From contig NZ_SJPO01000003.1 of the NCBI RefSeq assembly GCF_007859935.1, forward strand, positions 82,827 to 146,826: a stretch of 64,000 bases of DNA, read 5' to 3'. This DNA comes from Posidoniimonas polymericola (GTDB taxonomy: Bacteria; Planctomycetota; Planctomycetia; Pirellulales; Lacipirellulaceae). Of this stretch, positions 1 to 9,370 are shown piece by piece. The notes under the pieces were generated by a model, which saw nothing but the letters and a program-made list of their open reading frames with translations, did not search any database and was not told the origin of the DNA. The translations under genes and the position numbers were made by a program. How positions within the stretch are numbered: the first letter of the stretch is position 1; each line of letters starts with the position of its first letter.

Positions 1-120
1 TTTCTCTATTTACCTATTTCAGTCTCCTCTCCTAACCCCTAGGATGTAGGTAACCGCAATTTAGTCGCTTAGATGTTCTTCCAGGCGCATGTCATCTTCG
101 GGCTTCATCGAGACACATCA

Positions 121-127
121 AAGGAAA
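121..127 (+). promoter_or_regulatory. Ribosome binding site of the first PEP-CTERM gene
   Basis: The purine-rich AAGGAAA lies four bases before the ATG at 132 and supports that start. The 120 bases upstream, at the window edge, show no clear promoter to me. Confidence 0.6.
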
Positions 128-131
128 TAGC

Positions 132-818
132 ATGAGGAATCACTTCTTCTTGTGCGTGGGTGGGGCAATCTTTGCTCTGCTCACCTCAACCAGCGCTGAC
201 GCCATGCTGAAGGTTGACTTCGGCACGCCTAGTTCGCCAGTTGATACTGCCAACGGCTTTGTCGGCGTCGACCACACTGGGGCATTAGGTCTGAACGGCG
301 GTAGTGTTGGCGGGACCATCGGCCTGACATTTGGGAGTTCGAATCCCCCAGTCAATTCCAGCAATAAGAACGGACCCGACGCGCTCAATCGAGACTTCGT
401 GTCGACCGTTACTGGTTCGAACAGCGCCAATGACTACCTAGAGATCATGCTGTCCGGCGTGAATCCAGGAACCTACAGCTTTACCGGTTACTTCCACCTC
501 ACGGACCCGTCAACCGGTGGTTACGCCAACGCCTCCACCGAGGTTCGCTTCTCCGACTCGGTAACCACATCACCAACTCTAGCCGACCTGACGGTCATTC
601 GTTCCGAAGGCAACGAGACTCCCGCTTTCGGTTCGTTCGACTTCTCTACCGTCGGCGGCAATATCAGTTTTCTCGTGGAGCTAACGAATCCGACCAATCG
701 TTCGGTGCTGATCAATGGCTTCACGCTGGCCGCCGTCCCTGAGGTGGGGTCGTTCCTGGTGTGGAGTGGCCTGTTTGGGGTGGGCATGGTCCGCTACCGC
801 GGCAAGCGGAAAGCCTAG
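132..818 (+). CDS. PEP-CTERM sorting domain protein
   Basis: This 228-residue secreted protein has an N-terminal signal peptide (about residues 1-24, ending SADA) and a C-terminal sorting tail: VPEVGSF, a hydrophobic stretch and a basic end (RYRGKRKA). That layout is the PEP-CTERM signal, which in the known family is recognised by an exosortase/archaeosortase; here the canonical VPEP is VPEV. The middle is Ser/Thr/Gly-rich and beta-like, with no catalytic motif I recognise. No exosortase is in this window. The start is supported by AAGGAAA just upstream, and a strong terminator follows at 889-920, so it is probably a single-gene unit. The substrate or role is unknown. Confidence 0.85.
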   Translation: MRNHFFLCVGGAIFALLTSTSADAMLKVDFGTPSSPVDTANGFVGVDHTGALGLNGGSVGGTIGLTFGSSNPPVNSSNKNGPDALNRDFVSTVTGSNSANDYLEIMLSGVNPGTYSFTGYFHLTDPSTGGYANASTEVRFSDSVTTSPTLADLTVIRSEGNETPAFGSFDFSTVGGNISFLVELTNPTNRSVLINGFTLAAVPEVGSFLVWSGLFGVGMVRYRGKRKA

Positions 819-888
819 CCATTCTTGCTAGGGCCGTCTCGAAGCGCAAAGCAAAACGTATAGCACGAGATTCTACTAAAGAGCATCA

Positions 889-920
889 CGCAGCCGGGCA
901 TCGCCCGGCTGCGTTTTTTT
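889..920 (+). terminator. Rho-independent terminator after the PEP-CTERM gene
   Basis: A perfect GC-rich hairpin (arm CGCAGCCGGGC, complement GCCCGGCTGCG, short loop) is followed directly by seven T residues. It sits 70 bases after the stop codon at 818. Confidence 0.92.
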
Positions 921-1530
921 GTTGGTCTCTTAAAGATGCCGCAAGCTCTGCCAAAGCGGACTGAGAAGGCCACCTGGCGTTGCTGTTCTCCCTACCATCG
1001 GCTCGTCAATCGTTCTGCACATCAGCAAGCGACGGGCCTTGCCGATTACGCCAACGCGCTCCCACCCATTTGCTTGAACGTTAGCTAGAAAAGGAGCACG
1101 CAGTGCAAGCAGAGCCAATCTCTTCTTCGTATTCCGGTTGCTTATGTCCCCATGAGCTTCGCGCCGCACCCATAGGAGCTTCGCTGCTTGGCCGGTGTTC
1201 GACCAGGGCGACCGATCAGCGATCCAGACGCAATGTGCATGGGCCGCGGAAAATGAATTGAGCAAGCTGCCCGTGTCGGCGAGAGGCGGCGTTACCGTCG
1301 GCTTCCGAGATAAGCCACTATCCGACCTGGGCGCCAGACGGGCGGCAGTGGGTGGTCGATGGCAGACCAGTTGGTCTCGAGAACGCGCTGCCGGGCGCTA
1401 ACTGACGGCTACCTGTTTCTGGTCACGCAATCATGGCCAATCCCCCCGTGTGGAGGTAAAATTGCGATTCCGCACGCGGGTCTGCGGTGCGAGAGCCTGG
1501 GATCAGTACTGGGGGGAGACGCGAGAGGAA
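921..1530. other. Intergenic stretch without a supported gene
   Basis: About 600 bases between the terminator and the KaiC-like gene. A 111-codon frame on the minus strand (930-1265) and short plus-strand frames exist, but none has a recognisable domain or a good ribosome binding site. I see no RNA gene or repeat here. Confidence 0.5.
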
Positions 1531-3048
1531 ATGCTGAATCAAGCGACCGACGTAAGCACCGGCAACGCTACTCTCGACGAGATTCTGGGAGGCGGACTGA
1601 CCGGCAACCGCATCTATCTTCTCGACGGTCATCCCGGCACGGGCAAGACGACCATCGGCATGCAGTTCCTGCTCGACGGGCTGCGCCGCGGCGAGGCCGG
1701 GCTGTACGTGTCGCTCTCCGAGACCAAGAACGAGTTGCTGGCGATCGCGGAGTCGCACGGCTGGTCGCTCGAGGGGCTGGAGATCTACGAGCTGGTCGAC
1801 CCCAGTGGTTCGCTCGACGCCGACTCGCAGTACACGATGTTCCAGCCGTCGGAGGTCGAGCTCGGTGAAACCACCCGCGGGATGCTCCAGGAAGTTGAGC
1901 GTCTCAACCCGAAGCGGGTGGTGGTCGACTCGCTGTCCGAGTTGCGTCTGCTCGCGCAGAACGCGCTGCGGTACCGGCGTCAAATCCTGGCGCTGAAGCA
2001 GTTCTTTGTCGGCCGCGACTGCACGGCGATCTTCCTCGACGACAAGACCTCGCCGGACAACGACCTGCAGCTGCAGAGCATCGCCCACGGCGTGGTGAGC
2101 CTCGACCGGGTGCCGACCGAGTTCGGCAACGAACGGCGGCGGCTGCGGGTTATAAAGTACCGCGGCCGCCGATTCGTCGGGGGCTGGCACGACTTTGACA
2201 TCGAGCGGGGGGGCGTGCGGATTTTCCCGCGGATCGCCACCGCCACGGACCCGACCCCCGGGGCTCCGCGTGAGCGGTTGGCGAGTGGCAACGATTCGAT
2301 CGACCGGCTGCTGGGCGAAGGCATCGAGGCCGGCACCAGCACGCTGATGCTGGGTCCGGCCGGCGTGGGCAAGTCGTCCTGCGCCACCCTGTTCGCCCAC
2401 ACGGCGTGCCTGCGGGGGGAGCGGGCGGTCATCTTTGCTTTCGACGAAACCAAGCGGACGCTGATCGCACGATCGGCTGGACTGGGGATGGACCTCGAAA
2501 AGCTGGAGGCCGACGGCGCGCTCGAGATCCACCAGGTGAACCCCGGCGACGTCACGCCCGGGCAGTTCGCCGAGATGGTGCGTCAGGCGGTAAGGCCGGT
2601 TGAGGGACGCGGCCGGGTGAGCATCGTTATTATCGACAGTCTCAACGGATACCTGAGCTCGATGCCGGAGGAGCGGTTCCTGCAGATTCAGATGCACGAG
2701 CTGCTGAACTACCTGGCGAACTTCGGCGTCGCGACGTTCTTGGTGGTCGCCCAGCACGGCATGCTGGGCTCGGGGATGCAGACTCCGGTCGACGCCAGCT
2801 ACCTGGCGGACACCGTGATTCTGTTCCGGTACTTCGAGGCGGCCGGCGAGATCCGCCAGGCGGTGTCGGTCGTGAAGAAGCGGGACGGCCACCACGAACG
2901 CAGCATCCGCGAGCTCCGGATGGCGGACGGAAATATCCTCGTCGGCCAGCCCCTGGCGGAGTTCCACGGGATCCTGGCGGGCATGCCCACCTTCACCGGC
3001 AACCCGAAAAACCTCATGGAAAAGCGGGACGCCGATGCCGAGTCTTAG
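1531..3048 (+). CDS. KaiC-like double-domain RecA-family ATPase
   Basis: A 505-residue protein with two tandem KaiC/RadA-type ATPase domains. Walker A motifs are GHPGTGKTT (33-41) and GPAGVGKSS (275-283); Walker B-like strands are VVVDSLSEL and IVIIDSLNGY. The catalytic Glu pair of KaiC is reduced to SE and DE before T in the two domains (SLSETKN, FAFDETK). In the second domain the KaiC phosphosite region reads TPVDASYLADT, so the position of Ser431 is Ser and that of Thr432 is Tyr. I chose ATG 1531, with GA-rich sequence upstream; a GTG at 1450 would add 27 unusual residues. It overlaps the downstream histidine kinase gene by 14 bases, which argues that the two act together. No KaiA or KaiB gene is nearby, so a true clock role is not shown. 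Confidence 0.9.
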   Translation: MLNQATDVSTGNATLDEILGGGLTGNRIYLLDGHPGTGKTTIGMQFLLDGLRRGEAGLYVSLSETKNELLAIAESHGWSLEGLEIYELVDPSGSLDADSQYTMFQPSEVELGETTRGMLQEVERLNPKRVVVDSLSELRLLAQNALRYRRQILALKQFFVGRDCTAIFLDDKTSPDNDLQLQSIAHGVVSLDRVPTEFGNERRRLRVIKYRGRRFVGGWHDFDIERGGVRIFPRIATATDPTPGAPRERLASGNDSIDRLLGEGIEAGTSTLMLGPAGVGKSSCATLFAHTACLRGERAVIFAFDETKRTLIARSAGLGMDLEKLEADGALEIHQVNPGDVTPGQFAEMVRQAVRPVEGRGRVSIVIIDSLNGYLSSMPEERFLQIQMHELLNYLANFGVATFLVVAQHGMLGSGMQTPVDASYLADTVILFRYFEAAGEIRQAVSVVKKRDGHHERSIRELRMADGNILVGQPLAEFHGILAGMPTFTGNPKNLMEKRDADAES

Positions 3049-5014
3049 CATCGCCCGCGGGCCCAGCCGAGTCTTGGTGCTCCCCCCCACCGTGCGGGAC
3101 GGCGAGCTAACGACCAAGATCCTCGACAACGCGGGGGCGCCGTGCCTGGTTTGCGCGAACATCGACCACCTGTGCGAGGAGATGGAGGCCGGCGCCGGCG
3201 CCGTGCTTATCGCGGAGGAGCACCTGCTGGGTGACAAGCGGCGCCGACTGCGTGGGGTGCTGGAACGCCAGCCGCCGTGGTCGGACATCCCGGTGCTGGT
3301 GCTGACCCTGCCGGACGAGCTCGCGCTAGCGTCGCTGCGTGAGTGGCAGCAAGAGGCCAACATCACGCTCGTTACCCGCCCGCTCCGGATCGACAATTTC
3401 CTGGCGATGGTGCGGTCGCGGCTCCGGGATCGGCGGCGGCAGTACGTCGTGCGGGGGCTGCTGGAGTCGCTCGAGCAGCGGGGCAGGGAGTTCCAGCAGC
3501 TCGCCGACGCGATGCCGCAGATGGTGTTCATCGCGGATGTGGAGGGGCGGATCGAATTCCTTAATCAGCGGGCGGTCGATATCCTGGGCAGCGGCCTCGA
3601 GCGTCCCGTCGGCTTCGCCGAGTGCTTCGCCCCCGCGCCGGAGGACGCGGGCCGGGTGGCCAGCCGGTGGCGCGACGCGGTGGAGTCGCAGCAGGGGTTC
3701 GCCTGCGAGTTCCGTGTGCTGCACGGCGATTCGGGCGCCTACCGCTGGCAGCTCGCCCGGGCCGAGGTGGTCCGTGACGCGGCGGGGGGCGTGCGGCAGT
3801 GGTACGGCACCTGCACCGACATTCACGACCGCAAGGTAGCCGAGGAAAAGCTGGGCGCGGCCCTCCGTCAGTCGGACGCGGCGAACCTCGCCAAGAGCGA
3901 GTTCCTGGCAAACATGAGCCACGAGATCCGCACGCCGATGACCGCGGTCCTCGGCTACTCGGAGCTGCTGGCCGAGCAGGAGTCGGACCCCGAGAAGCTC
4001 GCCTTCCTCGAGGTCATCCAACGCAACGGCGCCTTCCTGCTGGAGATCATCAACGACATCCTCGACCTCTCGAAGATCGAGGCCGGCAAGCTCGACGTCA
4101 CGCTCGAGACCGTCGACCTGCGACGATTTGTCGGGGAGATCGAGTCGCTGCTCGCGATGCGGGCGGGCGAGAAGGGGGTGCGGTTCCAGGTTGAGTTGGA
4201 CGCCGCGTCGCCGCCCGCCATCCGGGTCGACCCGAAGCGGCTCAGGCAGGTCCTGATCAACCTGGTGGGCAACGCGATCAAGTTTACCGACGACGGATCG
4301 GTGAAGCTGGCGGTTGGACGCGACGGCCAGCGGATGAGGTTCGTCGTTTCGGACACCGGCATCGGCATGACCGGAGAACAGCTGCATCAATTGTTCAAGC
4401 CGTTCCAGCAGGCCGACTCGTCGGTCTCGCGTCAGTACGGCGGCACCGGCCTGGGCCTGGCGATCAGCCAGCGGCTGGCGGCGATGCTCGGCGGCGAGAT
4501 CTCGGTGCGGAGCGTGCCCGGCGCGGGGAGCGAGTTCACGCTCGAGCTAGTATTTCAAGAGCCGGTCGCCGCCGGGCCTACGCCTACGCCGACGCCCCTG
4601 GACCCCGAGCCGACGCTCACGGCGTTCGACAACCTCGAGGTCCTGGTGGTCGACGACCGCCGCGACATCCGCTTCCTGTCGGGCCGCATCCTCAGCGACG
4701 CCGGCGCAAACGTTAAGTTCGCCGAGGACGGGCTCGAGGCGACGCGGTTCATCGAGCGGTGCATGGCCGAGGGGACCGAACCAAGGCTGGTGCTGATGGA
4801 CATGCAGATGCCGGCCATGGACGGCTACGAGGCGACCCAGCGGCTGCGGGCGATCGGTTTCAAGCGGCCGATCATTGCGCTCACCGCCGACGCGATGCAG
4901 ACCGACATCACGCGTTGCCTTGAGAGCGGCTGCGACGCCTACCTCAGCAAGCCGATCGACAAGGTCGAGATGCTCCGCACAGTGGCCTACCACCTCAGCC
5001 TCAGCGAGGTCTAA
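3035..5014 (+). CDS. Hybrid sensor histidine kinase with PAS and C-terminal receiver
   Basis: A 659-residue cytoplasmic signalling protein without membrane segments. Order: a divergent receiver-like N-terminal region (about 10-128) that I cannot match to the acidic pocket; a PAS domain (about 150-270, ending TDIHDRKVAEEKL); a HisKA dimerisation domain with phospho-His296 (NMSHEIRTP); a HATPase with N box (NLVGNAIKFT), G1 (DTGIGM) and G2 (YGGTGLGLAIS); and a receiver domain with VVDD, phosphoacceptor Asp589 (LMDMQMPAMDG) and Lys in SKPID. The ATG lies inside the last codons of the KaiC-like gene, so the two are translationally coupled. Being soluble, it probably senses a cytoplasmic signal or the KaiC-like ATPase itself; that link is inferred from the gene order. 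No dedicated output regulator follows. Confidence 0.93.
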   Translation: MPSLSIARGPSRVLVLPPTVRDGELTTKILDNAGAPCLVCANIDHLCEEMEAGAGAVLIAEEHLLGDKRRRLRGVLERQPPWSDIPVLVLTLPDELALASLREWQQEANITLVTRPLRIDNFLAMVRSRLRDRRRQYVVRGLLESLEQRGREFQQLADAMPQMVFIADVEGRIEFLNQRAVDILGSGLERPVGFAECFAPAPEDAGRVASRWRDAVESQQGFACEFRVLHGDSGAYRWQLARAEVVRDAAGGVRQWYGTCTDIHDRKVAEEKLGAALRQSDAANLAKSEFLANMSHEIRTPMTAVLGYSELLAEQESDPEKLAFLEVIQRNGAFLLEIINDILDLSKIEAGKLDVTLETVDLRRFVGEIESLLAMRAGEKGVRFQVELDAASPPAIRVDPKRLRQVLINLVGNAIKFTDDGSVKLAVGRDGQRMRFVVSDTGIGMTGEQLHQLFKPFQQADSSVSRQYGGTGLGLAISQRLAAMLGGEISVRSVPGAGSEFTLELVFQEPVAAGPTPTPTPLDPEPTLTAFDNLEVLVVDDRRDIRFLSGRILSDAGANVKFAEDGLEATRFIERCMAEGTEPRLVLMDMQMPAMDGYEATQRLRAIGFKRPIIALTADAMQTDITRCLESGCDAYLSKPIDKVEMLRTVAYHLSLSEV

Positions 5015-5317
5015 CCTGTTTCGGCGTTCGCCCGGTTGAGCGCGGAGGCCGTCTTTACCGCAACCGTCCAGCGGCCCCGGCAAATCGGGGGGCGGCGCGA
5101 CCATGTTGGGCACTGCGGCAAGAGCCGGACCTGCCCTCCGGTGCCGCCCACTGGTGCTGGCGCCGGCCAAACCTGCTTGCTGCGACCGCCCGCTGGGTCT
5201 AGGATCGGGCCAAGGTCCGTTTAATGGCGATCGGCCGGTCGTTTCGCTGACGGGTCGTTTCGCCGACGGGTCGCGTCGCCTCATCTTTTCTGGCGTGAAC
5301 TACCGGGACTCGTGATC
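5015..5317. other. Intergenic region with a short 16-bp tandem repeat
   Basis: No supported gene. At 5237-5280 a 16-base unit (GGTCGTTTCGCTGACG) occurs two times almost exactly, followed by a decayed third copy (GGTCGCGTCGCC). It lies about 40 bases before the next start codon, so it could affect expression, but nothing proves this. Confidence 0.5.
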
Positions 5318-6058
5318 ATGTACCGAACGTTGGTCGCTGCCCTATTGCTTTTTACGGCGCCGGTGTCGTCCGCCGCAGGAATCTTCTCGAACGGCGAATC
5401 AAATGTCGTCGATGCAAGCAACTCTCCTATCGACGGCGCCGTGATACGGGACAGCCCGGAGGGGGATCCGACCGAAGTCATCGTCCTCGAGGGGGGCGTC
5501 ATTAGCAACGCCATCAGTATCGTCGACTCGTCGGTTCTTCATTTGCGGGGAGGAGAGCTATCGACCTACGTTCAGGGCGGAGGCGCCTCGCGGATTTTCA
5601 TCGAGAGCGGCGTGGTGGGAACGCAGGTGGCTGTCTACGGTGCGGCGGTTGCGACAATCAGCGGAGGATCGATGAACGAACTGATCGCAGCCCCGGGCGG
5701 TGTCATCGCGCTGTCGGGCGGCGTGGTGAATGAGAGGATGCGGGCGGGCGGTGGCGGAACGATTAACGTTATCGGCCGGGGGTTCAACTACCCTGCCGGC
5801 CCTCTGCCCGTGACATCGGGGACGCTCACCGGGTTTCTGGCGGACGGCTCGTTTCTTTCGACGCCCTTCATCAGCGACTTCCGCGGCGTCGGAATGATTA
5901 ATCTGGTCGTCGTCCCCGAACCCACCTCGATGCTCCTCCTGGCTCTAGGCGGCCTGTGGTTGACGCCCAGGTCCCGACGCCCCAGCCGCGGCGGCGCCTT
6001 GGACGAGGCCTGCCGGTCCTCAAGCCTCTACAACGCAGTTGTCGGGCGCCTTTGTTGA
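5318..6058 (+). CDS. PEP-CTERM sorting domain protein, beta-helix-like repeats
   Basis: A 246-residue secreted protein. The signal peptide covers about residues 1-20 (ALLLFTAPVSSAAG). The body has short Gly-rich beta repeats of the form GGVISNAISI, GGELSTYV, GGSMNELIA, GGVVNERMR, which suggests a small right-handed beta helix as in autotransporter-type PEP-CTERM proteins. The C-terminal signal is VPEPTSM, a hydrophobic segment and basic residues (RSRRPSR); the tail then runs about 25 residues further than usual, so the 3' end may have been extended by loss of a stop. Start ATG 5318 is chosen over the GTG two codons upstream. Ligand and function are unknown. Confidence 0.8.
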   Translation: MYRTLVAALLLFTAPVSSAAGIFSNGESNVVDASNSPIDGAVIRDSPEGDPTEVIVLEGGVISNAISIVDSSVLHLRGGELSTYVQGGGASRIFIESGVVGTQVAVYGAAVATISGGSMNELIAAPGGVIALSGGVVNERMRAGGGGTINVIGRGFNYPAGPLPVTSGTLTGFLADGSFLSTPFISDFRGVGMINLVVVPEPTSMLLLALGGLWLTPRSRRPSRGGALDEACRSSSLYNAVVGRLC

Positions 6059-6234
6059 GCTGAACCCCCGCTTCCATCGGAGGCTGCTGAAAGTGTCCGA
6101 GCGCCGCAGCGTAGTGTGCTTGTTGCGGGCCGATGCTCGGGGTAAGGTTGGCGAGGTGTGGTTCGCCGTACTGCTTCCCCTTCTCGCACGTGCGGCCGAG
6201 GCTTCCGCAGACATTCAACGATCAAGGGCTTTTG

Positions 6235-9132
6235 ATGATTCGTGGCACACGTCGGCAATGGAGGTGGTCGGTAATTTTTGCGTTGGCGGTCACCCTAGTC
6301 GACTCGACGGGCTGCAGCGGGGCGGGGGCCGGGGGCGAGGTGAGCGTTGGCACGCAGGGCGCATCGTTCTCGGCGGGGGACGCCTGGCAACGCAAGGAGC
6401 TCTCGCCCGACATGGGTAAGGACCAGTTCAAGCTCGGCGGCCGCAAGGAGTGCTACGCGCTGGTCCTAGAGGTGAACCAGGTGGTTGAGGGCGAGCGTGA
6501 GCTCGCTTCGGTTGTGCGGGAGCGGATGCGGGAGGTCACCAACCGGCCGGTCCCGCAGGGCACGCCGAGCTACCGCAAGCGGCCGGACGGAGCCGAGCAA
6601 ACGACGCAGGTGTTCGAGGGGACGTACAGCGGCATGCGGCTCGGCTACGCGCTCAGCCTGATCTCCCAGGCTGGGCTGACGTACCAGGTCATGATCTGGG
6701 CGCCGCAGTCGCAGCTGGACCGGGTGGAGGACCTGTCGGAGCGGATGATCGATGGTTTCTCGATGCCGCCGGCGGGGTCCGAGTGGCGGCGTGGCACGCG
6801 CCCGACCGAGCACGTCAGGGCGGTGGGCGGCTACGAGCTGAAGTTCCGCTACCGCCCCGCGTTGCTGCGGCCGTCGGAGGAGCCGAGCACACTGATCAGC
6901 CTGGTCTCGGCCGACGGCGGGAACGCCATCCACGTGCTCGAGATGCCGGCCGACGACGCCGACCAGCAGCTCGACGAAGTGCTCGAGGCGGTCAACGAAG
7001 GCGAGGCCAACCCGTTCGAACCGATCCGCCGCGAGGACGTGCAGGTCGGCGGCGTGAAGGGCCGGATGCTGACGTCGTTCGACGGTACGCTGACGGGCGT
7101 TTTCCTGGCGCTGCCGCTGGAGCGGGGCGCTTCGCTCGACGTGCGGTACCTCTACACCGGCCGGCCCGAGGCGTCCCGCTTCGACCGCGACCTGTTCCTC
7201 GAGAGCCTGTCGCTCGACAAGATCGACGTCGGGCTGGAGCTGCCGGAGGTCCCCAGCTCGCAGGAAGAGCTGTACCGCAACCCGTTCGAAGTGCGGGTGG
7301 CGGGTCTTTCGGACCAGGCGGCCAAGACTTCGCTGACCAGCATGAGCCATGCCCGGCGGCTGCCGGACGGCCGGGTTCTGCTGATGCACGGCTCCGGTGT
7401 GTTGGAGCTGGACAACGGCGCCGAGCGCAAGGTGATCGACGGCGAGTCGTGGGGCAAACAGTACACGGCCGCGGTGTGGTCGGGCGGGCTCTTGATCGCC
7501 GACGCCAACGACCCCAAGGGCGAGCTGCTCGACGCCGACGGCGAGCCGACCGCCGCGCCGATCAGGGCGCGGGTGGTCGCCGACTGGGGGGAGCGCCTGC
7601 TGTACTGCCCGCCGGCGCCCGCGCCCGCGCTGATCGGGTACGCCGCGCAGCCCAGCGGCGGCGAGGTGCGCTGCCTGTACCCGGACGGCAGCACGAAAAC
7701 GCTCGCCGAGGTGAAGGGCTTTCGAGTCAGCGCGCTGGGGGCCGAGCCCGGCAGCGGGCTCGCCCTGGCGGTCGCGACGCCGGCGGGCCGCGCCGATGTT
7801 GACTGGCGTGGACAGAGGCCCGTGCTCGCTCTGATCAACCTAGAGTCCGGCGCGCACAAGACGCTCGCCGAGTGGGAGTCGGCGTCGGCCGTGGCGCCCG
7901 CGGGCAAGGCGTGGCTGGTGACCGGGACGCCCCAGGACGGTCCGGCGGGCGTCTACCTGGTGAGTTCCGGCGGCAAGCGTAAGACGCTGCTGACCGGCAA
8001 CCGGTTCCACGGGGTGGCGGTCGAGAGCGGCCGGTTGTGGTACGCCGGGCCGGTGGGGGCCGACGAGGGCGAGCGGTTGGCGGTCTTCTCGGCGCCGCTG
8101 AGGGAAGTGGCCGAGGTCGGACCGCTGTGCCAACCGTTCTGCGTGACGACTTTCAACCAGCTTGCCGAGCGGTGGTCCGCGAAGCAGCGCACGGCGGAGG
8201 ACGCGGCGGACGCGGCCCGGATCGCCACGCGGCTGCAGGTGCGGCAAGCGTTCGCCGCCGGGTCGGCGTTGTGCGAGGAGCAGCTCGGTCGCCCGCTGCC
8301 GGTCGAGGCGAAGGAGGTCGACGCGATGCTCCAGACGCTGATGGGGAACAAGGGGCTGTCGCAGGCGGCCAAGCAGCTGGCCGCGGTGACGCTGACCCAC
8401 TTCCTACTGGAGCAGGGAGCGGAGTGGGTCGAGTCGGATCGGGGTGCGGCAATCGACTGGGTAGGCGCCAGCTACGAGTCGGCCGGCAACACGTTTGCCG
8501 AGGGCTACACACCGGCCTCCCTGCTGACCGACACGCTCTACAACGACGACGGCTACTGGGCGCCCGCGACCACGATCATCGACGCCGCCGGTGGCCGTCG
8601 GCTGTTTGTCTCGCTGGACGCCGAGATGCTTCACGAAGCCGTGGAGCGGGCGAAGCCGAGCGGCATCGAGGCGGTCCTGAGCTCCCCCGACCCCGCGCGG
8701 CTGGTCGAGGTCCTAGAGAGCGCGCCAGCCAACACCAGCTTTCGAAAGGCGCTGTACCAGCAGGTCGCCGCGACCGGGGGCGCCGCCTTGCTGCGGGAGG
8801 TGGCGGGCCACTTTGTCGGCGGCGACCACGAGGACGTCTGCGACCGCATTGCATGGCTGTCGGCCCGTCAGCGGTTGGCCGACAAAGACCCCGATACCGG
8901 CCGACTGGCGGACGACCTGATCTCCGCGATCAGCGAGCACCCGTCCGAACCAGTGTTCTACGTGCTGCTGGGCGCCGCGTGTGAGGTTGACCCCGGGCGT
9001 GGTGCGGCGCAGAGCCGGCTCTGCTACAGCCGCGCGCTGGAGATGCGATCCTGGGGCGACCTGGCCGACACCGCACAGGAGCGGCTGGAAGCGATCGAGG
9101 ACGCGATGGCCGATCCGACCAGCAGCAACTAG
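6235..9132 (+). CDS. Large putative lipoprotein with propeller-like middle region
   Basis: A 965-residue protein that I do not recognise as a named family. From ATG 6235 the N-terminus has a basic start, a hydrophobic segment and a Cys (STGC) that could be a weak lipobox, so it may be a lipoprotein. Residues about 30-370 carry mixed alpha/beta sequence in two similar halves (each with a Tyr/Gly/Arg-rich fold and a gene-encoded VRYLYTGRPEA-type end). Residues about 390-640 show repeated short strands such as LPDGRVLLMHGSGVLELDNG, typical of WD40/NHL-like beta propellers. The C-terminal third is alpha-helical and may be solenoid-like. It is flanked by secreted genes but has no clear operon partner. 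The frame could start 34 codons earlier, but that extension looks non-coding. Confidence 0.75.
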   Translation: MIRGTRRQWRWSVIFALAVTLVDSTGCSGAGAGGEVSVGTQGASFSAGDAWQRKELSPDMGKDQFKLGGRKECYALVLEVNQVVEGERELASVVRERMREVTNRPVPQGTPSYRKRPDGAEQTTQVFEGTYSGMRLGYALSLISQAGLTYQVMIWAPQSQLDRVEDLSERMIDGFSMPPAGSEWRRGTRPTEHVRAVGGYELKFRYRPALLRPSEEPSTLISLVSADGGNAIHVLEMPADDADQQLDEVLEAVNEGEANPFEPIRREDVQVGGVKGRMLTSFDGTLTGVFLALPLERGASLDVRYLYTGRPEASRFDRDLFLESLSLDKIDVGLELPEVPSSQEELYRNPFEVRVAGLSDQAAKTSLTSMSHARRLPDGRVLLMHGSGVLELDNGAERKVIDGESWGKQYTAAVWSGGLLIADANDPKGELLDADGEPTAAPIRARVVADWGERLLYCPPAPAPALIGYAAQPSGGEVRCLYPDGSTKTLAEVKGFRVSALGAEPGSGLALAVATPAGRADVDWRGQRPVLALINLESGAHKTLAEWESASAVAPAGKAWLVTGTPQDGPAGVYLVSSGGKRKTLLTGNRFHGVAVESGRLWYAGPVGADEGERLAVFSAPLREVAEVGPLCQPFCVTTFNQLAERWSAKQRTAEDAADAARIATRLQVRQAFAAGSALCEEQLGRPLPVEAKEVDAMLQTLMGNKGLSQAAKQLAAVTLTHFLLEQGAEWVESDRGAAIDWVGASYESAGNTFAEGYTPASLLTDTLYNDDGYWAPATTIIDAAGGRRLFVSLDAEMLHEAVERAKPSGIEAVLSSPDPARLVEVLESAPANTSFRKALYQQVAATGGAALLREVAGHFVGGDHEDVCDRIAWLSARQRLADKDPDTGRLADDLISAISEHPSEPVFYVLLGAACEVDPGRGAAQSRLCYSRALEMRSWGDLADTAQERLEAIEDAMADPTSSN

Positions 9133-9370
9133 CCGTGTTGCTCACGCCCTTTCCAACTGCGCCGAGCGAGGATACCGATCGTCTGATCCGGCCCGCGCCG
9201 CTTCTGGCGGCCGGGCATGTACATTCTAGCAGCTTCGGTTTGTGTGACGGGCGGGCGACGCGGTGGGGCGAGCAGCGGCAGTGTGCCCGGGGGCGAGATA
9301 GTGCGTGCACCTTGGCTATTGGCTAGGATGGTGGCCATCCTTGTCCCCGCCCCGCTTGAAGAGGCCGACG

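Noticed and set aside
930..1265. A 111-codon minus-strand frame near the first terminator
   Set aside because: No family likeness, no plausible start signal and an odd mixture of residues.
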